Origin: Flavobacterium gelidilacus DSM 15343
GTDB taxonomy: Bacteria > Bacteroidota > Bacteroidia > Flavobacteriales > Flavobacteriaceae
DNA length: 64,000 nucleotides
Reading direction: 5' to 3'
Assembly (NCBI RefSeq): GCF_000422685.1
Contig: NZ_AUGN01000004.1
Location: 186,001-250,000 of the forward strand
Shown: one piece after another, positions 1 to 8,714 of the stretch
How positions within the stretch are numbered: position 1 is the stretch's first letter
Layout of the letters: each line of letters starts with the position of its first letter
Notes under the pieces: generated by a model
Databases searched by the model: none
What the model saw: the letters and a program-made list of their open reading frames with translations, nothing else
Told to the model about the DNA's origin: nothing
Position numbers and translations under genes: made by a program

Positions 1-407
1 CCGCAACGACCTAATTCTCCAAAATATTTTACATTTTCATTATTTGTAGGTATTTCGATTGAAGTAATATTTTTTAAATTAATATTATTCATGATTTTTG
101 ATAATTTAGGAGTTTCAAGTAAATCTATATCGTAATAATTATTTTCAAAATTAATTATAAATAATATTTTACATATATGTTTTTCAGGATTTCTTGGATT
201 ATCTAAAATGATTCTATTTTTATTATTACTAAAAAGTGTATCGGAATGGATTTTTTCCTTAATCATTGTAATTTTTTCAGAATCAGACTGTATTTCTTTA
301 AATTGTTTTAACCATATTTCAGTTTGAACCTGTTTAGAGTTGGGTTTTTCATTTTTTTGAGCAAAAATACTCATTGAAATTAATAATGTTATTATAATTA
401 CTTTCAT
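1..407 (-). CDS. Secreted hypothetical protein (3' part outside window)
   Basis: Reading from the ATG at 405-407 on the minus strand gives at least 135 residues with no stop before the window edge, so the C-terminus is missing. The first 17 residues (MKVIIITLLISMSIFAQ) form a signal peptide. The mature part is rich in Lys, Asn and Glu, with a hydrophobic stretch KILFIINF. I do not recognise the family; a periplasmic or surface protein is the only inference. It lies 35 nt downstream of the antiporter gene on the same strand and may be cotranscribed with it. Confidence 0.6.
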   Translation of the reverse strand, partial: MKVIIITLLISMSIFAQKNEKPNSKQVQTEIWLKQFKEIQSDSEKITMIKEKIHSDTLFSNNKNRIILDNPRNPEKHICKILFIINFENNYYDIDLLETPKLSKIMNNINLKNITSIEIPTNNENVKYFGELGRC

Positions 408-442
408 ATTAATAGTTTTAATAATACCTTCTTTTAATTAAA

Positions 443-2674
443 TTACTCGAAGAATGAGACAATCTTTTTTCGATCACCAACAACCCAAACAATATCATTT
501 TTACTTAAAATAAAATTAGATTCAGGGTTTAATATTCTTCTTCCGTTGTGTTCCACACCAACTACTAAACCTTTTGTTTGTTCTCTTAATTCAGATTCTC
601 TAATGGTTCTTCCAATGAAATCTTGCTTTTCTAATTCAAATTGTTGTAAAATAATATCAGAATCTTCTTCTTGAAGCACCTTAAACTCATGTTTTTTCAA
701 ATAATCACCAAACTCTTTTACTTGAATGTCAGTTCCGATTACAAAAATTTCATCGCTTGGATATAATTTTTCATATTTGGTTGGAATGTTAATATGTAAG
801 TTTCCACGCTTGATGTAAGCAATATTAACTCCAATTTCTTCTCTAATTTTTATTTCTTCTAAAGGTCTTCCTACTAAATCAGATTCTGGAACAATTACAA
901 AATTTGCCATGTGACCATCCCAAGGAGATAAATTGTTTCGATTAATTTTCTTCACAGAAAGCTCTCTTTGGTTGTAATTTTTAACAAATCGATTTTCAAT
1001 TTTTAAATAAAGTTTATTGATTTTTTTCGGAAATAACATAATAATTACAACTGAAAACACGAAAGCCAAAACAGCAATTCCTGGTGAAAGGAAGTTGTTT
1101 AACATCATTCCAATAAAGAAGAGACCGATTATCATCCTAATGAAAATTAAAACAAAAATAGGTCCATGATGCTTTTTGTTTTTTAATAATTCTTGTACTT
1201 CTACCGTAGCAATTCTACGTAAGGATACAGCCCATAAAAATGGAGCTATAATGACGAATGTTATTGCAGCTGCAACAATATTTCCGTAACTATAATCATC
1301 CATCAAAGGCAATAAATATCTTTTTGACATTTGAATAATAGCAAATAAAATAATTGAGTGAATTAAAACTTGAAAAACATATTCTTTTATAGCTTTTTGC
1401 CAAGTACTAACCGTTTTTATAGCTTGTGCATTTGCACTATAGATTTCAATTCTTTTAACCCATCTTTTGGGTAGTTTTTTCTCAACAAAACCTGCAAATG
1501 GTGATGCATATTTTATCATATAAGGAGTTGTAAATGCTGTGACTGCAGAAACGGCTACAACAATTGGATACAAGAAATCACCTGTAACATTTAAGGAAGC
1601 TCCAAGCGTAGCAATAATAAAAGAAAATTCTCCAATTTGCGATAAACTCATTCCGGTCTGAATGGATTCTTTTAAAGGTTGACCAGAAATTATGGTTCCA
1701 ATAGTGGAAGTAATAGATTGTCCAAAAATGGTAATTAGAGTCAAAATCATTACTGGAAATGCGTATTCTATTAATGTATCAGGATTTATTAACATTCCAA
1801 CAGATACGAAGAAAACGGCTCCAAATAAGTCCTTTACAGGTTTTACTAGATGTTCTATATGTTCAGCTTCATTCGTTTCAGCAATAATTGAACCCATTAT
1901 AAAAGCTCCTAATGCTGGAGAAAATCCGACACCAGCAGCAAAAATCACCATGAATAAACATAGCGCTAATGAGATTATCAATAGTGTTTCATCTGTAAAA
2001 AGGGGTTTTAGTTTTTTTAATAAAGTTGGAATAAAAAAGATTCCAGAAACAAACCAAATGATTAAAAAGAATCCTAATTTAAACAGAGATTGAATCAATT
2101 CTGTACCAGAAAACTGTTGACTTACAGCAATGGTTGACAGTAAAACCATCATTAAAATGGCCACAATATCTTGTACAATTAAAGCACCAATTACGTTACC
2201 TGTAAATTTTTGTGATTTTACTCCTAATTCATCAAACGCTTTTAGGATAATTGTTGTAGAAGAAATGGATAAAATCACACCTAAGAATATAGAGTTCATT
2301 TCGTTCCAACCCATAAATTTACCAGCATAATATCCAAGAACTATCATGCAAATAATTTGGGTTAAAGCGGTTATGGAAGCAGTTCCTCCAACTTTAAGTA
2401 ATTTTTTAAAACTAAATTCCAATCCTAAACTGAATAATAGGAATATAACTCCGATTTCAGCCCAAACTGTAATGCTATTGGTGTCTTTTACTGAAGGAAA
2501 AAATGAAAAGTGTGAACTAGCTAAAAATCCAGCTACTAAATATCCTAAAACTAATGGTTGCTTTAACTTTCTAAAAATCAAGACTGCAATAGCCGCTGTA
2601 ATTAGGATTAATCCTAAATCATTAATTAAATTTGGTATATGAACAGTAGTGCTAGCGACTAATGGTATTGACAT
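443..2674 (-). CDS. CPA2-family cation:proton antiporter (KefB-like) with two RCK_C domains
   Basis: Inner-membrane monovalent cation/H+ antiporter, predicted to exchange K+ or Na+ for protons. Residues about 15-400 hold roughly twelve hydrophobic helices typical of the Na_H_Exchanger fold (for example LGYLVAGF, SISSTTIILKAF, and FSPALGAFIMG in the ion-path region). A further membrane segment follows. Two cytoplasmic regulatory TrkA-C/RCK_C modules lie at about 590-675 and 677-743, with no NAD-binding TrkA-N domain, unlike E. coli KefB/KefC. The open frame extends one codon upstream to a TTG, but the ATG at 2672-2674 is preferred (743 aa). The gene is downstream of purB, separated from it by a terminator hairpin. 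The exact ion cannot be told. Confidence 0.85.
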   Translation of the reverse strand: MSIPLVASTTVHIPNLINDLGLILITAAIAVLIFRKLKQPLVLGYLVAGFLASSHFSFFPSVKDTNSITVWAEIGVIFLLFSLGLEFSFKKLLKVGGTASITALTQIICMIVLGYYAGKFMGWNEMNSIFLGVILSISSTTIILKAFDELGVKSQKFTGNVIGALIVQDIVAILMMVLLSTIAVSQQFSGTELIQSLFKLGFFLIIWFVSGIFFIPTLLKKLKPLFTDETLLIISLALCLFMVIFAAGVGFSPALGAFIMGSIIAETNEAEHIEHLVKPVKDLFGAVFFVSVGMLINPDTLIEYAFPVMILTLITIFGQSITSTIGTIISGQPLKESIQTGMSLSQIGEFSFIIATLGASLNVTGDFLYPIVVAVSAVTAFTTPYMIKYASPFAGFVEKKLPKRWVKRIEIYSANAQAIKTVSTWQKAIKEYVFQVLIHSIILFAIIQMSKRYLLPLMDDYSYGNIVAAAITFVIIAPFLWAVSLRRIATVEVQELLKNKKHHGPIFVLIFIRMIIGLFFIGMMLNNFLSPGIAVLAFVFSVVIIMLFPKKINKLYLKIENRFVKNYNQRELSVKKINRNNLSPWDGHMANFVIVPESDLVGRPLEEIKIREEIGVNIAYIKRGNLHINIPTKYEKLYPSDEIFVIGTDIQVKEFGDYLKKHEFKVLQEEDSDIILQQFELEKQDFIGRTIRESELREQTKGLVVGVEHNGRRILNPESNFILSKNDIVWVVGDRKKIVSFFE

Positions 2675-2751
2675 CAAGTTTTTTTATAAAGTTAATTATT
2701 CGTTTAAATTTAGGCAATATTTTTAAGTTTAATTAACTTTTTAAATAATAA

Positions 2752-2781
2752 AAAATCCTGCTAAAAGAATAACAGGATTTT
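2752..2781 (-). terminator. Intrinsic terminator of purB
   Basis: Perfect 9-bp inverted repeat (aaaatcctg / caggatttt) with a 12-nt loop. On the minus strand it is followed by a T-rich run, so it ends purB transcription before the antiporter gene. Confidence 0.75.
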
Positions 2782-2803
2782 AAAAGTTCTAAGTAAAGTC
2801 TAT

Positions 2804-4150
2804 TTATATACCTAAATAATTACTTGGAGTAATTTGTTTCAATTCAATTTTAATTTCATCTGAAACATTCAACGTTTCAATAAAAGCATGAATAGATTCT
2901 TTATTGATAACCGTATTTGTTCTTGTTAAATTTTTTAAAGCTTCATAAGGGTTTGGATAAGCTTCACGTCTTAAAATTGTCTGAATCGCTTCTGCAACAA
3001 CAGCCCAATTTTTTTCTAAATCTTCTGCAAACTTACTTTCATTTAAAAGCAATTTGTTTAAACCTTTTAAAGTTGCTTCGAAAGCAATTAAAGTATGTCC
3101 GAATGGGACACCAATATTTCTTAAAACCGTGCTATCAGTCAAGTCACGTTGTAAACGAGAAACTGGTAATTTAGCAGAAAGATGTTCGAAAATCGCATTG
3201 GCAATTCCCAAATTTCCTTCACTATTTTCAAAATCTATTGGATTTACTTTATGTGGCATTGCTGATGAACCAATTTCACCTTCTTTTATTTTTTGTTTGA
3301 AATATTCCATAGAAACATAAGTCCAAATGTCTCTGTCTAAATCTAATACTATGTTGTTAATACGTTTTAAAGCATCAAAAAACGCTGCAAAATGATCGTA
3401 ATGCTCTATTTGTGTTGTTGGAAAAGAATGATGTAAACCTAAAGCATTTTCTACAAAATCAGTTCCAAATTGTTTCCAATCTTGGTTTGGATAAGCCACT
3501 TTGTGCGCGTTGTAATTTCCAGTTGCACCACCAAATTTGGCAGCAAAAGGAACGTTGAATAACGAACGCATTTGTTCTTCAATTCGTTCTACAAAAACTA
3601 AAATTTCTTTTCCTAATCGAGTAGGAGAAGCTGGTTGTCCGTGAGTTCTTGCTAACATAGGAATGTCTTTCCATTCTACACTCAACTCTTTTAATTTTTG
3701 AACTAAAGAAATTAGGGTTGGTAAATAACAATCTTCAAAAGCTTCTTTTGTAGAAAGTGGAATTGCAGTGTTATTAATATCTTGAGAAGTCAACCCAAAA
3801 TGGATAAACTCTTTATATTTTGATAATCCTAAAGCTTCAAATTTTTCTTTGATGAAATATTCAACCGCTTTAACATCATGATTTGTTGTTTTTTCAGTGT
3901 TTTTTATCCAAAGTGCATCTTCTGTACTGAAGTTTTTATATAAATCGCGTAAGGCTTCATACTTTTTTACATCGACACTTTCAAGTTGTGTTAGAGGCAA
4001 TTCGCACAAAGCAATAAAATATTCAACTTCCACTAAAACTCTGTATTTAATTAGAGCTTCTTCAGAAAAATAAGGTGCTAATGATTTTGTTTTGTTTCTA
4101 TAACGTCCGTCGATTGGAGAAATAGCGTTTAATTCCGTTAGGTTTTGCAT
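2804..4150 (-). CDS. purB: Adenylosuccinate lyase
   Basis: Cytoplasmic fumarase/aspartase-superfamily lyase of purine synthesis. It splits SAICAR to AICAR and adenylosuccinate to AMP, releasing fumarate. At 448 aa it matches the family. The signature loop GSSAMPHKVNP lies at about 294-304, with the mobile catalytic serine region. The motif THGQPASPTRLG (169-180) carries the catalytic histidine, and TSQDINNTA at 121-129 binds substrate. The N-terminal LNAISPIDGRY is typical of the E. coli-like PurB branch. It starts at an ATG 28 nt downstream of a TAnnTTTG box and is followed by its own terminator. Confidence 0.96.
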   Translation of the reverse strand: MQNLTELNAISPIDGRYRNKTKSLAPYFSEEALIKYRVLVEVEYFIALCELPLTQLESVDVKKYEALRDLYKNFSTEDALWIKNTEKTTNHDVKAVEYFIKEKFEALGLSKYKEFIHFGLTSQDINNTAIPLSTKEAFEDCYLPTLISLVQKLKELSVEWKDIPMLARTHGQPASPTRLGKEILVFVERIEEQMRSLFNVPFAAKFGGATGNYNAHKVAYPNQDWKQFGTDFVENALGLHHSFPTTQIEHYDHFAAFFDALKRINNIVLDLDRDIWTYVSMEYFKQKIKEGEIGSSAMPHKVNPIDFENSEGNLGIANAIFEHLSAKLPVSRLQRDLTDSTVLRNIGVPFGHTLIAFEATLKGLNKLLLNESKFAEDLEKNWAVVAEAIQTILRREAYPNPYEALKNLTRTNTVINKESIHAFIETLNVSDEIKIELKQITPSNYLGI

Positions 4151-4178
4151 TTTTTTTGTGTTGTGATGTAAAGAAATG

Positions 4179-4186
4179 CAAAAATA
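4179..4186 (-). promoter_or_regulatory. -7 promoter box of purB (TATTTTTG)
   Basis: Matches the Bacteroidetes consensus TAnnTTTG on the minus strand, 28 nt before the purB ATG. No convincing -33 TTG is seen at the usual distance. Confidence 0.55.
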
Positions 4187-4212
4187 GTGATTAGTGATTA
4201 GTTATCAGTTAT
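4185..4212. repeat. Degenerate 7-bp tandem repeat (tagtgat unit, 4 copies)
   Basis: Four consecutive heptamers: tagtgat, tagtgat, tagttat, cagttat. It lies in the spacer between purB and the SDR gene. The reverse complement of the unit (atcacta) resembles the heptamers at 26412-26439. Confidence 0.6.
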
Positions 4213-4291
4213 TAGTTTAAAACTTTTTATAAGTATATTGATTAGTTTTTTAAAAATTAACAATTGGGACATTATCAACTATAATTTTGTT

Positions 4292-5071
4292 TTATTTTAC
4301 TTCTTGCATTTTTTTCACTTGCATTAACAAAATCTTTTTTGGAATTAACGGAATCATTAAAGTCATTATCTTTTGTGTAAAAGTAAGACCTGAAATAACA
4401 TCTAATTTACCATCTAACATTCCAATATATCCAGCTTTTGCAACATTTCTAGCACTAGCAGTTTTTTTAAACATTATAGTTTTATCCATACCTGATATTT
4501 TTCCAAATTGAGTTTCGGTTGCTCCAGGCATTAAATTAGTAACAGTGATATTTGTATTCTTTAATTCTTCTGCAATTGCGTTACTAAAAGAAGACACAAA
4601 AGCTTTTGTTGCAAAATAAACAGCTTGCAAAGGTCCTGGCATTAAACTCGCAGTTGAAGAAACGTTAAGAATTTTTCCTTCATTATTTTTAATGAAATCT
4701 TGCAAAAAGTAATGTGTTAAGGAAGTCAATGCACTTATATTTAAATTTATCATTGCCATGTCTTGTTCTAAATCTCTTTCATTAAATTTACCTATACCAC
4801 CAAAACCTGCGTTATTAATTAAGTAATCTACCTTTAAACCTGCATTTTTTATTTCTTCATAAACTTCTCTTGTTGCATTTTTTTCAGTCAAATCTTTTAC
4901 AATTACAAATACATCTATTTTATATCTATCTTCGAGTTCTTTTTTTAATTCTTTTAATTTGGTTTCACTTCTAGCAACAATTATCAAATTTCCTCTTTTT
5001 TCAGCATGTATTTTAGCAAATTCTTCACCAATTCCGCTACTTGCTCCTGTAATTAATGCTGTTTTTTTCAT
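4292..5071 (-). CDS. SDR-family short-chain dehydrogenase/reductase
   Basis: NAD(P)-dependent oxidoreductase with a Rossmann fold, 259 aa. The classical SDR motifs are all present: TGASSGIG (8-15, dinucleotide binding), NNAG (86-89), catalytic Ser139, and Tyr152-x3-Lys156 in YFATK. Arg34 after the second strand suggests NADPH preference. The C-terminal hydrophobic stretch MTLMIPLIPKKILLMQ resembles membrane-associated DltE/YqjQ-like SDRs. The substrate is unknown. It lies 44 nt downstream of the sirtuin gene on the same strand, and the two may be cotranscribed. Confidence 0.9.
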   Translation of the reverse strand: MKKTALITGASSGIGEEFAKIHAEKRGNLIIVARSETKLKELKKELEDRYKIDVFVIVKDLTEKNATREVYEEIKNAGLKVDYLINNAGFGGIGKFNERDLEQDMAMINLNISALTSLTHYFLQDFIKNNEGKILNVSSTASLMPGPLQAVYFATKAFVSSFSNAIAEELKNTNITVTNLMPGATETQFGKISGMDKTIMFKKTASARNVAKAGYIGMLDGKLDVISGLTFTQKIMTLMIPLIPKKILLMQVKKMQEVK

Positions 5072-5115
5072 TTTTTTTATGTATTTTTTTTGAAGTTTGT
5101 TTATTCATTTAAAAC

Positions 5116-5805
5116 TTATTTCAATCTTCTAAATTCATCACGAACAATCTTCATGCCTTCGGTTGCTGAAAGCGGAATAACTTTTAAAGGATTATCTAAA
5201 TCATAAATGGTTGCAGGTTTTGGATCTATATAATAAACCAAAACATCTTCATTCACATAATTAATTAAACCAGCAGCTGGATAAACTTGCAATGATGTTC
5301 CAATAACTAATAAATAATCTGCTTCTTCTATAATTTCCATAGCCTTTTCCATTTCTGGAACTTCTTCACCAAACCAAACAATATGTGGTCGTAGTTGGAT
5401 GTTATTACAGTCTAAATCTCCTAAAATAATATCTTTATTCCAATTGATTATTGAATCTATATCTTTTTCGTTTCTTGCTTTTAATAATTCTCCGTGTAAA
5501 TGAATGACTTTAGTGCTTCCTGCTCGTTCGTGTAAATCATCCACATTTTGAGTAATGATTGTGATATCAAAGTCAGTTTCTAATTCAGCTAAAATGGTGT
5601 GTGCTAAATTGGGTTGTACTTCAGCAAGTTGTTTTCTTCTTTTGTTGTAAAAGTCTAAGACTAATTCAGGATTGTTCATATATCCAACAGGAGAAGCTAC
5701 TTCCATAATGTCATGTCCTTCCCACAAACCATCTGCATCTCTAAAGGTTTTGATGCCACTTTCGGCACTTATTCCAGCACCAGTTAATACAACAATTTTT
5801 TTCAT
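5116..5805 (-). CDS. cobB: Sirtuin-family NAD-dependent protein deacylase, class III type
   Basis: Removes acyl groups from lysines using NAD+. At 229 aa it is a minimal sirtuin: GAGISAESGIKTFR (9-22) binds NAD, TQNVDDLH is at 85-92, and the general base is His104 in HLHGEL. Tyr53 and Arg56 in FYNKRR match the SIRT5/CobB Tyr-x2-Arg pair that favours succinyl and malonyl lysine. The small zinc module normally holds four cysteines; here the span between HLHGEL and RPHIVWFGE has only Cys133, so zinc binding is probably lost. A TAnnTTTG box lies 47-54 nt upstream. Confidence 0.92.
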   Translation of the reverse strand: MKKIVVLTGAGISAESGIKTFRDADGLWEGHDIMEVASPVGYMNNPELVLDFYNKRRKQLAEVQPNLAHTILAELETDFDITIITQNVDDLHERAGSTKVIHLHGELLKARNEKDIDSIINWNKDIILGDLDCNNIQLRPHIVWFGEEVPEMEKAMEIIEEADYLLVIGTSLQVYPAAGLINYVNEDVLVYYIDPKPATIYDLDNPLKVIPLSATEGMKIVRDEFRRLK

Positions 5806-5851
5806 ATTATTTTCTGTAAAAACGGTTTTTTTTAGATTAAACTTGTCATAT

Positions 5852-5859
5852 CAAATATA
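5852..5859 (-). promoter_or_regulatory. -7 promoter box of the sirtuin gene (TATATTTG)
   Basis: TAnnTTTG match on the minus strand, directly downstream of the terminator of the preceding sigma/anti-sigma operon. It gives the sirtuin its own start. Confidence 0.5.
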
Positions 5860-5863
5860 AAAA

Positions 5864-5900
5864 AAATCCTTCAGAATAATAAAAATTATCTGAAGGATTT
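5864..5900 (-). terminator. Terminator of the sigma/anti-sigma operon
   Basis: Perfect 12-bp inverted repeat (aaatccttcaga / tctgaaggattt) with a 13-nt loop. On the minus strand a long T run follows. It sits 21 nt after the anti-sigma stop codon. Confidence 0.8.
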
Positions 5901-5921
5901 AATTATTTTATTTAGAATTTT

Positions 5922-6707
5922 TTAAACTTTTCCTAATGTATAAAGTTGTTCTAAGTTTGGAGAAACACTTCCTCCAGTTGGTTCTAAAGTAATTCCAAAT
6001 GCTTCTGCATCTTGAGCGTTATCAACTTTGAATACTTTAGTATTGTCAGCTGTAAAGTTATCTAAGACTCCAATACTTGTTGGTGTTAATGGAGTAAGTT
6101 TTAAAGCCCAAACTTGATATACTTTTCCTTTTGGCGGAGTAGGTAAACCAGCAACATCAACGTAAACTTCTTTTGTGACTTTATTATAATATGCTTTTGC
6201 GTAAGATTCTGGAGAAACAGCTTGTCCAGCCAGTGCAACAGCTTGATTATTATTATCTCTAACAATGGCTAAAACTGTTTCTGCTTCTTTTTTCTTAAGT
6301 TCTAAATCTACTATTGATTCTTGCATTACTGATTTTTCAGCGCCTAATTTATCAATTGTGTTATTAGTATCATTTAGTTTATTTAACTGTAATCCAAATC
6401 CAACTACAAGTACTGCTGCAGCTGCCCATCCAATATAAGATGACCAATTAGATTTAGAAGGACTCATTTTAACGACTTTGCGTTTGTCTAAAATCTGATT
6501 TCTAATTTTCTCATAATTTGTTGCAGATAACCTTGGGGCAACGCTCTGTGATAAATCAATTACAGTATTTTCTATGGCAATTACTTCTTGTCTTACGGCA
6601 GGATAGTCAGCCATCATTTGTTGGACTTCATTATTTTCTGCTTCGGAAAGTTTTCCAAAAACATATAATTCTAAAATTCCTGATTCGATATATTCTTTAC
6701 TAGTCAT
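5922..6707 (-). CDS. Anti-sigma factor, RskA/anti-sigma-K type
   Basis: Inner-membrane anti-sigma factor, 261 aa. The cytoplasmic N-terminal region (1-85; SGILELYVFGKLSEAE) resembles the sigma-binding domain of this family. A single membrane helix spans about 90-108, a coiled segment runs at 115-150, and the periplasmic RskA-C domain at 165-261 contains VYQVWALKL and the terminal VSPNLEQLY region. It overlaps the end of the sigma gene by 8 nt, the standard sigma/anti-sigma arrangement. It presumably holds the ECF factor until an envelope signal, perhaps from the divergent DUF4331/TonB cluster, releases it. Confidence 0.88.
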   Translation of the reverse strand: MTSKEYIESGILELYVFGKLSEAENNEVQQMMADYPAVRQEVIAIENTVIDLSQSVAPRLSATNYEKIRNQILDKRKVVKMSPSKSNWSSYIGWAAAAVLVVGFGLQLNKLNDTNNTIDKLGAEKSVMQESIVDLELKKKEAETVLAIVRDNNNQAVALAGQAVSPESYAKAYYNKVTKEVYVDVAGLPTPPKGKVYQVWALKLTPLTPTSIGVLDNFTADNTKVFKVDNAQDAEAFGITLEPTGGSVSPNLEQLYTLGKV

Positions 6708-7230
6708 GGATCATTTTTCTTAATTCGTTCATACAATTTCTATTGTTCGTCTTTACTGTCCCTAATGGCATCTCTAATTCATCTGACGCTTCTTGCTGGG
6801 TATAACCCTGAAAGAACAAAAGATCTATTATTTGTACACACTTTGGTTTCAGCTTCATGATAAACTCTTTTATACCAATAGCATCGATTCTATTGGTAGC
6901 TCTCGAGCTATCTTCAAGTATATGTACGAAATTATCGGAAGATAAGTTTTTTTGGCTGTTGTTAAAGTTTTTAGAACGTAATTTGTCGATGGTTGTATTT
7001 CTAGCAATATTAAGCATCCATGTATATAAACGACCTTTAGATTCATTATAAGAATCTATGTTTTTCCAGATTTTAACGAATACTTCTTGCAGCACATCTT
7101 CTGCTTCTTCAGTATTTCTAATAAGATTATAAATCACTCCATATAAACTTTTTGAATAGTTATCATATAATAGAGTAAAAGATTTATCATCTTTTTTTAG
7201 TAATTCCTTTATTAATTCTTCTTGTTCCAT
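6700..7230 (-). CDS. ECF RNA polymerase sigma factor
   Basis: Group IV sigma-70 factor, 176 aa. Region 2 is at about 12-80 (LYDNYSKSLYGVIYNLI; EDVLQEVFVKIW) and region 4 at about 120-176, with the HTH TQQEASDELEMPLGTVKTN. It directs polymerase to a small regulon. The neighbouring anti-sigma gene overlaps it, and the start is divergent from the DUF4331 operon 163 nt away, so that operon is the obvious target. No good TAnnTTTG box precedes it, which would fit autoregulation through an ECF promoter. Confidence 0.93.
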   Translation of the reverse strand: MEQEELIKELLKKDDKSFTLLYDNYSKSLYGVIYNLIRNTEEAEDVLQEVFVKIWKNIDSYNESKGRLYTWMLNIARNTTIDKLRSKNFNNSQKNLSSDNFVHILEDSSRATNRIDAIGIKEFIMKLKPKCVQIIDLLFFQGYTQQEASDELEMPLGTVKTNNRNCMNELRKMIHD

Positions 7231-7336
7231 AGTGGTAAAAGTAGTAAAAAAATAAATAATAAATTTTTTTTCATCTTTTTTAAAACCAAAACGAAAGTTC
7301 TCTCGTAACTGTAGTTATAAATCTATTATTGAAATG

Positions 7337-7349
7337 TGTATCGCATACA
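7337..7349. promoter_or_regulatory. Inverted repeat tgtat-cgc-ataca in the divergent promoter region
   Basis: Perfect 5-bp arms around cgc, 45 nt upstream of the first DUF4331 start. It may be a small operator or part of an ECF promoter. The arms are short and could be chance. Confidence 0.3.
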
Positions 7350-7393
7350 TTTAATAAGGATAAAAATAATTTAATAATTTAAAAACTAACAAA

Positions 7394-8041
7394 ATGAAAA
7401 AATCAAAAATTTTATTAGGGTTGGCTTTAACGGGAGTTTTAGCAATTACTTTAATTGCAGCGGATCACATTGATGCCCCAGCTGTTGCAGGAGGAAAATC
7501 AGACATTACTGATTTTTATGCTTTTCAAGGTTCAAATACAGACAATATGGTGTTTGTAGCAAATGTTCAAGGTTTAATTACGCCAACAGCAAGTTCATCA
7601 GCTTCATTTGATGAAAATGTAATGGTAGAATTTAACATTGACAACAATGGAGATAATGTTGAAGATTTAGTTATTCAAGCAATTCCAAGAAATGGAGTTA
7701 TGTTTTTCTTTGGTCCTGTAGCACCAGGAACAGCAGGAACAACTAGTATGGTTAAAACAGAAAAACCTTTAGGAAGTATATCTATTACTCCATATGGAAG
7801 TGAACCAATTATTACTACAAATAATGGAGCGAAAATGTTTGCTGGTTTAAGAGATGATCCGTTCTTCTTTGACTTTGGTCAGTATTCTGCAATTATTGCT
7901 GGAACTGCAACTTCATTTAATAATCCTGGTTCAGATACATTTGCAGGTTCAAATGTAATGTCAATTGTAGTTGAGTTACCAAAATCTCTTTTAGGAGGTA
8001 CAGGAACATTGAATACTTGGGTTGAAACTAAGAAAAAATAA
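7394..8041 (+). CDS. DUF4331-type secreted protein, N-terminal half of the fold
   Basis: Exported protein of unknown function, 215 aa. A signal peptide (about 1-22, ending ITLIAA) is followed by DHIDAPAVAGGKSDITDFYAF, the hallmark start of DUF4331 (written here as overlapping parts DHIDAPA and DITDFYAF). RDDPFFFDFGQY and the closing VVELPKSLLG are also typical. The protein ends with a stop at the point where canonical one-piece DUF4331 proteins continue; the next gene supplies the missing half. It is the first gene of an operon divergent from an ECF sigma factor. Confidence 0.85.
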   Translation: MKKSKILLGLALTGVLAITLIAADHIDAPAVAGGKSDITDFYAFQGSNTDNMVFVANVQGLITPTASSSASFDENVMVEFNIDNNGDNVEDLVIQAIPRNGVMFFFGPVAPGTAGTTSMVKTEKPLGSISITPYGSEPIITTNNGAKMFAGLRDDPFFFDFGQYSAIIAGTATSFNNPGSDTFAGSNVMSIVVELPKSLLGGTGTLNTWVETKKK

Positions 8042-8070
8042 TTTTTACAAACACTTTAAATAATAACAAT

Positions 8071-8631
8071 ATGAAAACAATAAAAAATATAGTAGCTACG
8101 GCTTCAATTCTAACATCAATTTTATTTGTTGGATGTAGTGATGATGATAGTTTTACATCACAACCGATTGATTCGCAAACTGAAATTGATTTTAGTGGAA
8201 CTTATACACAACAAGATCAAATGGGTAGACCAGCCATTAACACAGTATTTGTAAGTTCTGGTAACAAAGATGCTTTTAATACAACTACACCTTCTGCAAT
8301 GGGTGCAAGTTTTCAATCAGCTTTTCAAACGAAACTTTTAGCTTTAAATGCAGGTTATACAACAAATTTATTAGGTTTAGATGCTCCAACTTTCACATCT
8401 GTTTTAGCAACTGACGTTTTAAATGTTTCTACAACTGCTCCAACAACTTTTTATGATGGAACAAACGTTTTAACTGGAAGAGCTTTAGGAGATGATGTTA
8501 TTGATGTGGAATTAATTTTAATCTTCGGTGGGCCAATGGCTGCTGATAATCCTGGATTAACTTCGGATAATGTAGGATCAAATGACAAAGCGTTTTTAAC
8601 ATCTTTTCCATACTTAGCATCTCCTTGGTAG
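8071..8631 (+). CDS. DUF4331-like lipoprotein, C-terminal half of the fold
   Basis: Lipoprotein of 186 aa with lipobox ILFVGC (Cys22), followed by acidic DDD, which often directs flavobacterial lipoproteins to the surface or outer membrane. The segments QMGRPAINTVFV, GRALGDDVIDVELILIFGG and FPYLASPW match the second half of DUF4331 proteins. It begins 29 nt after the previous stop and has its own export signal. That makes it a separate protein that probably pairs with the upstream one, not a frameshift product. A strong terminator follows at 8643-8673. Confidence 0.78.
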   Translation: MKTIKNIVATASILTSILFVGCSDDDSFTSQPIDSQTEIDFSGTYTQQDQMGRPAINTVFVSSGNKDAFNTTTPSAMGASFQSAFQTKLLALNAGYTTNLLGLDAPTFTSVLATDVLNVSTTAPTTFYDGTNVLTGRALGDDVIDVELILIFGGPMAADNPGLTSDNVGSNDKAFLTSFPYLASPW

Positions 8632-8642
8632 AATTACTTTTT

Positions 8643-8673
8643 AAAAGAGCGTAGTTTTTAATTACGCTCTTTT
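8643..8673 (+). terminator. Hairpin after the DUF4331 pair
   Basis: Perfect 11-bp repeat (aaaagagcgta / tacgctctttt) with a 9-nt loop, followed by a modest T/A tail. It may attenuate transcription into the TPR and TonB-receptor genes. Confidence 0.7.
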
Positions 8674-8714
8674 AATTTTCAAACAAAACAAAACAAAATA
8701 AAAACCTACCTACA

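Noticed and set aside
7394..8631. The two DUF4331 genes as one gene broken by a frameshift
   Set aside because: The second has its own signal peptide and lipobox after a 29-nt gap with a proper start, which a simple frameshift would not create.
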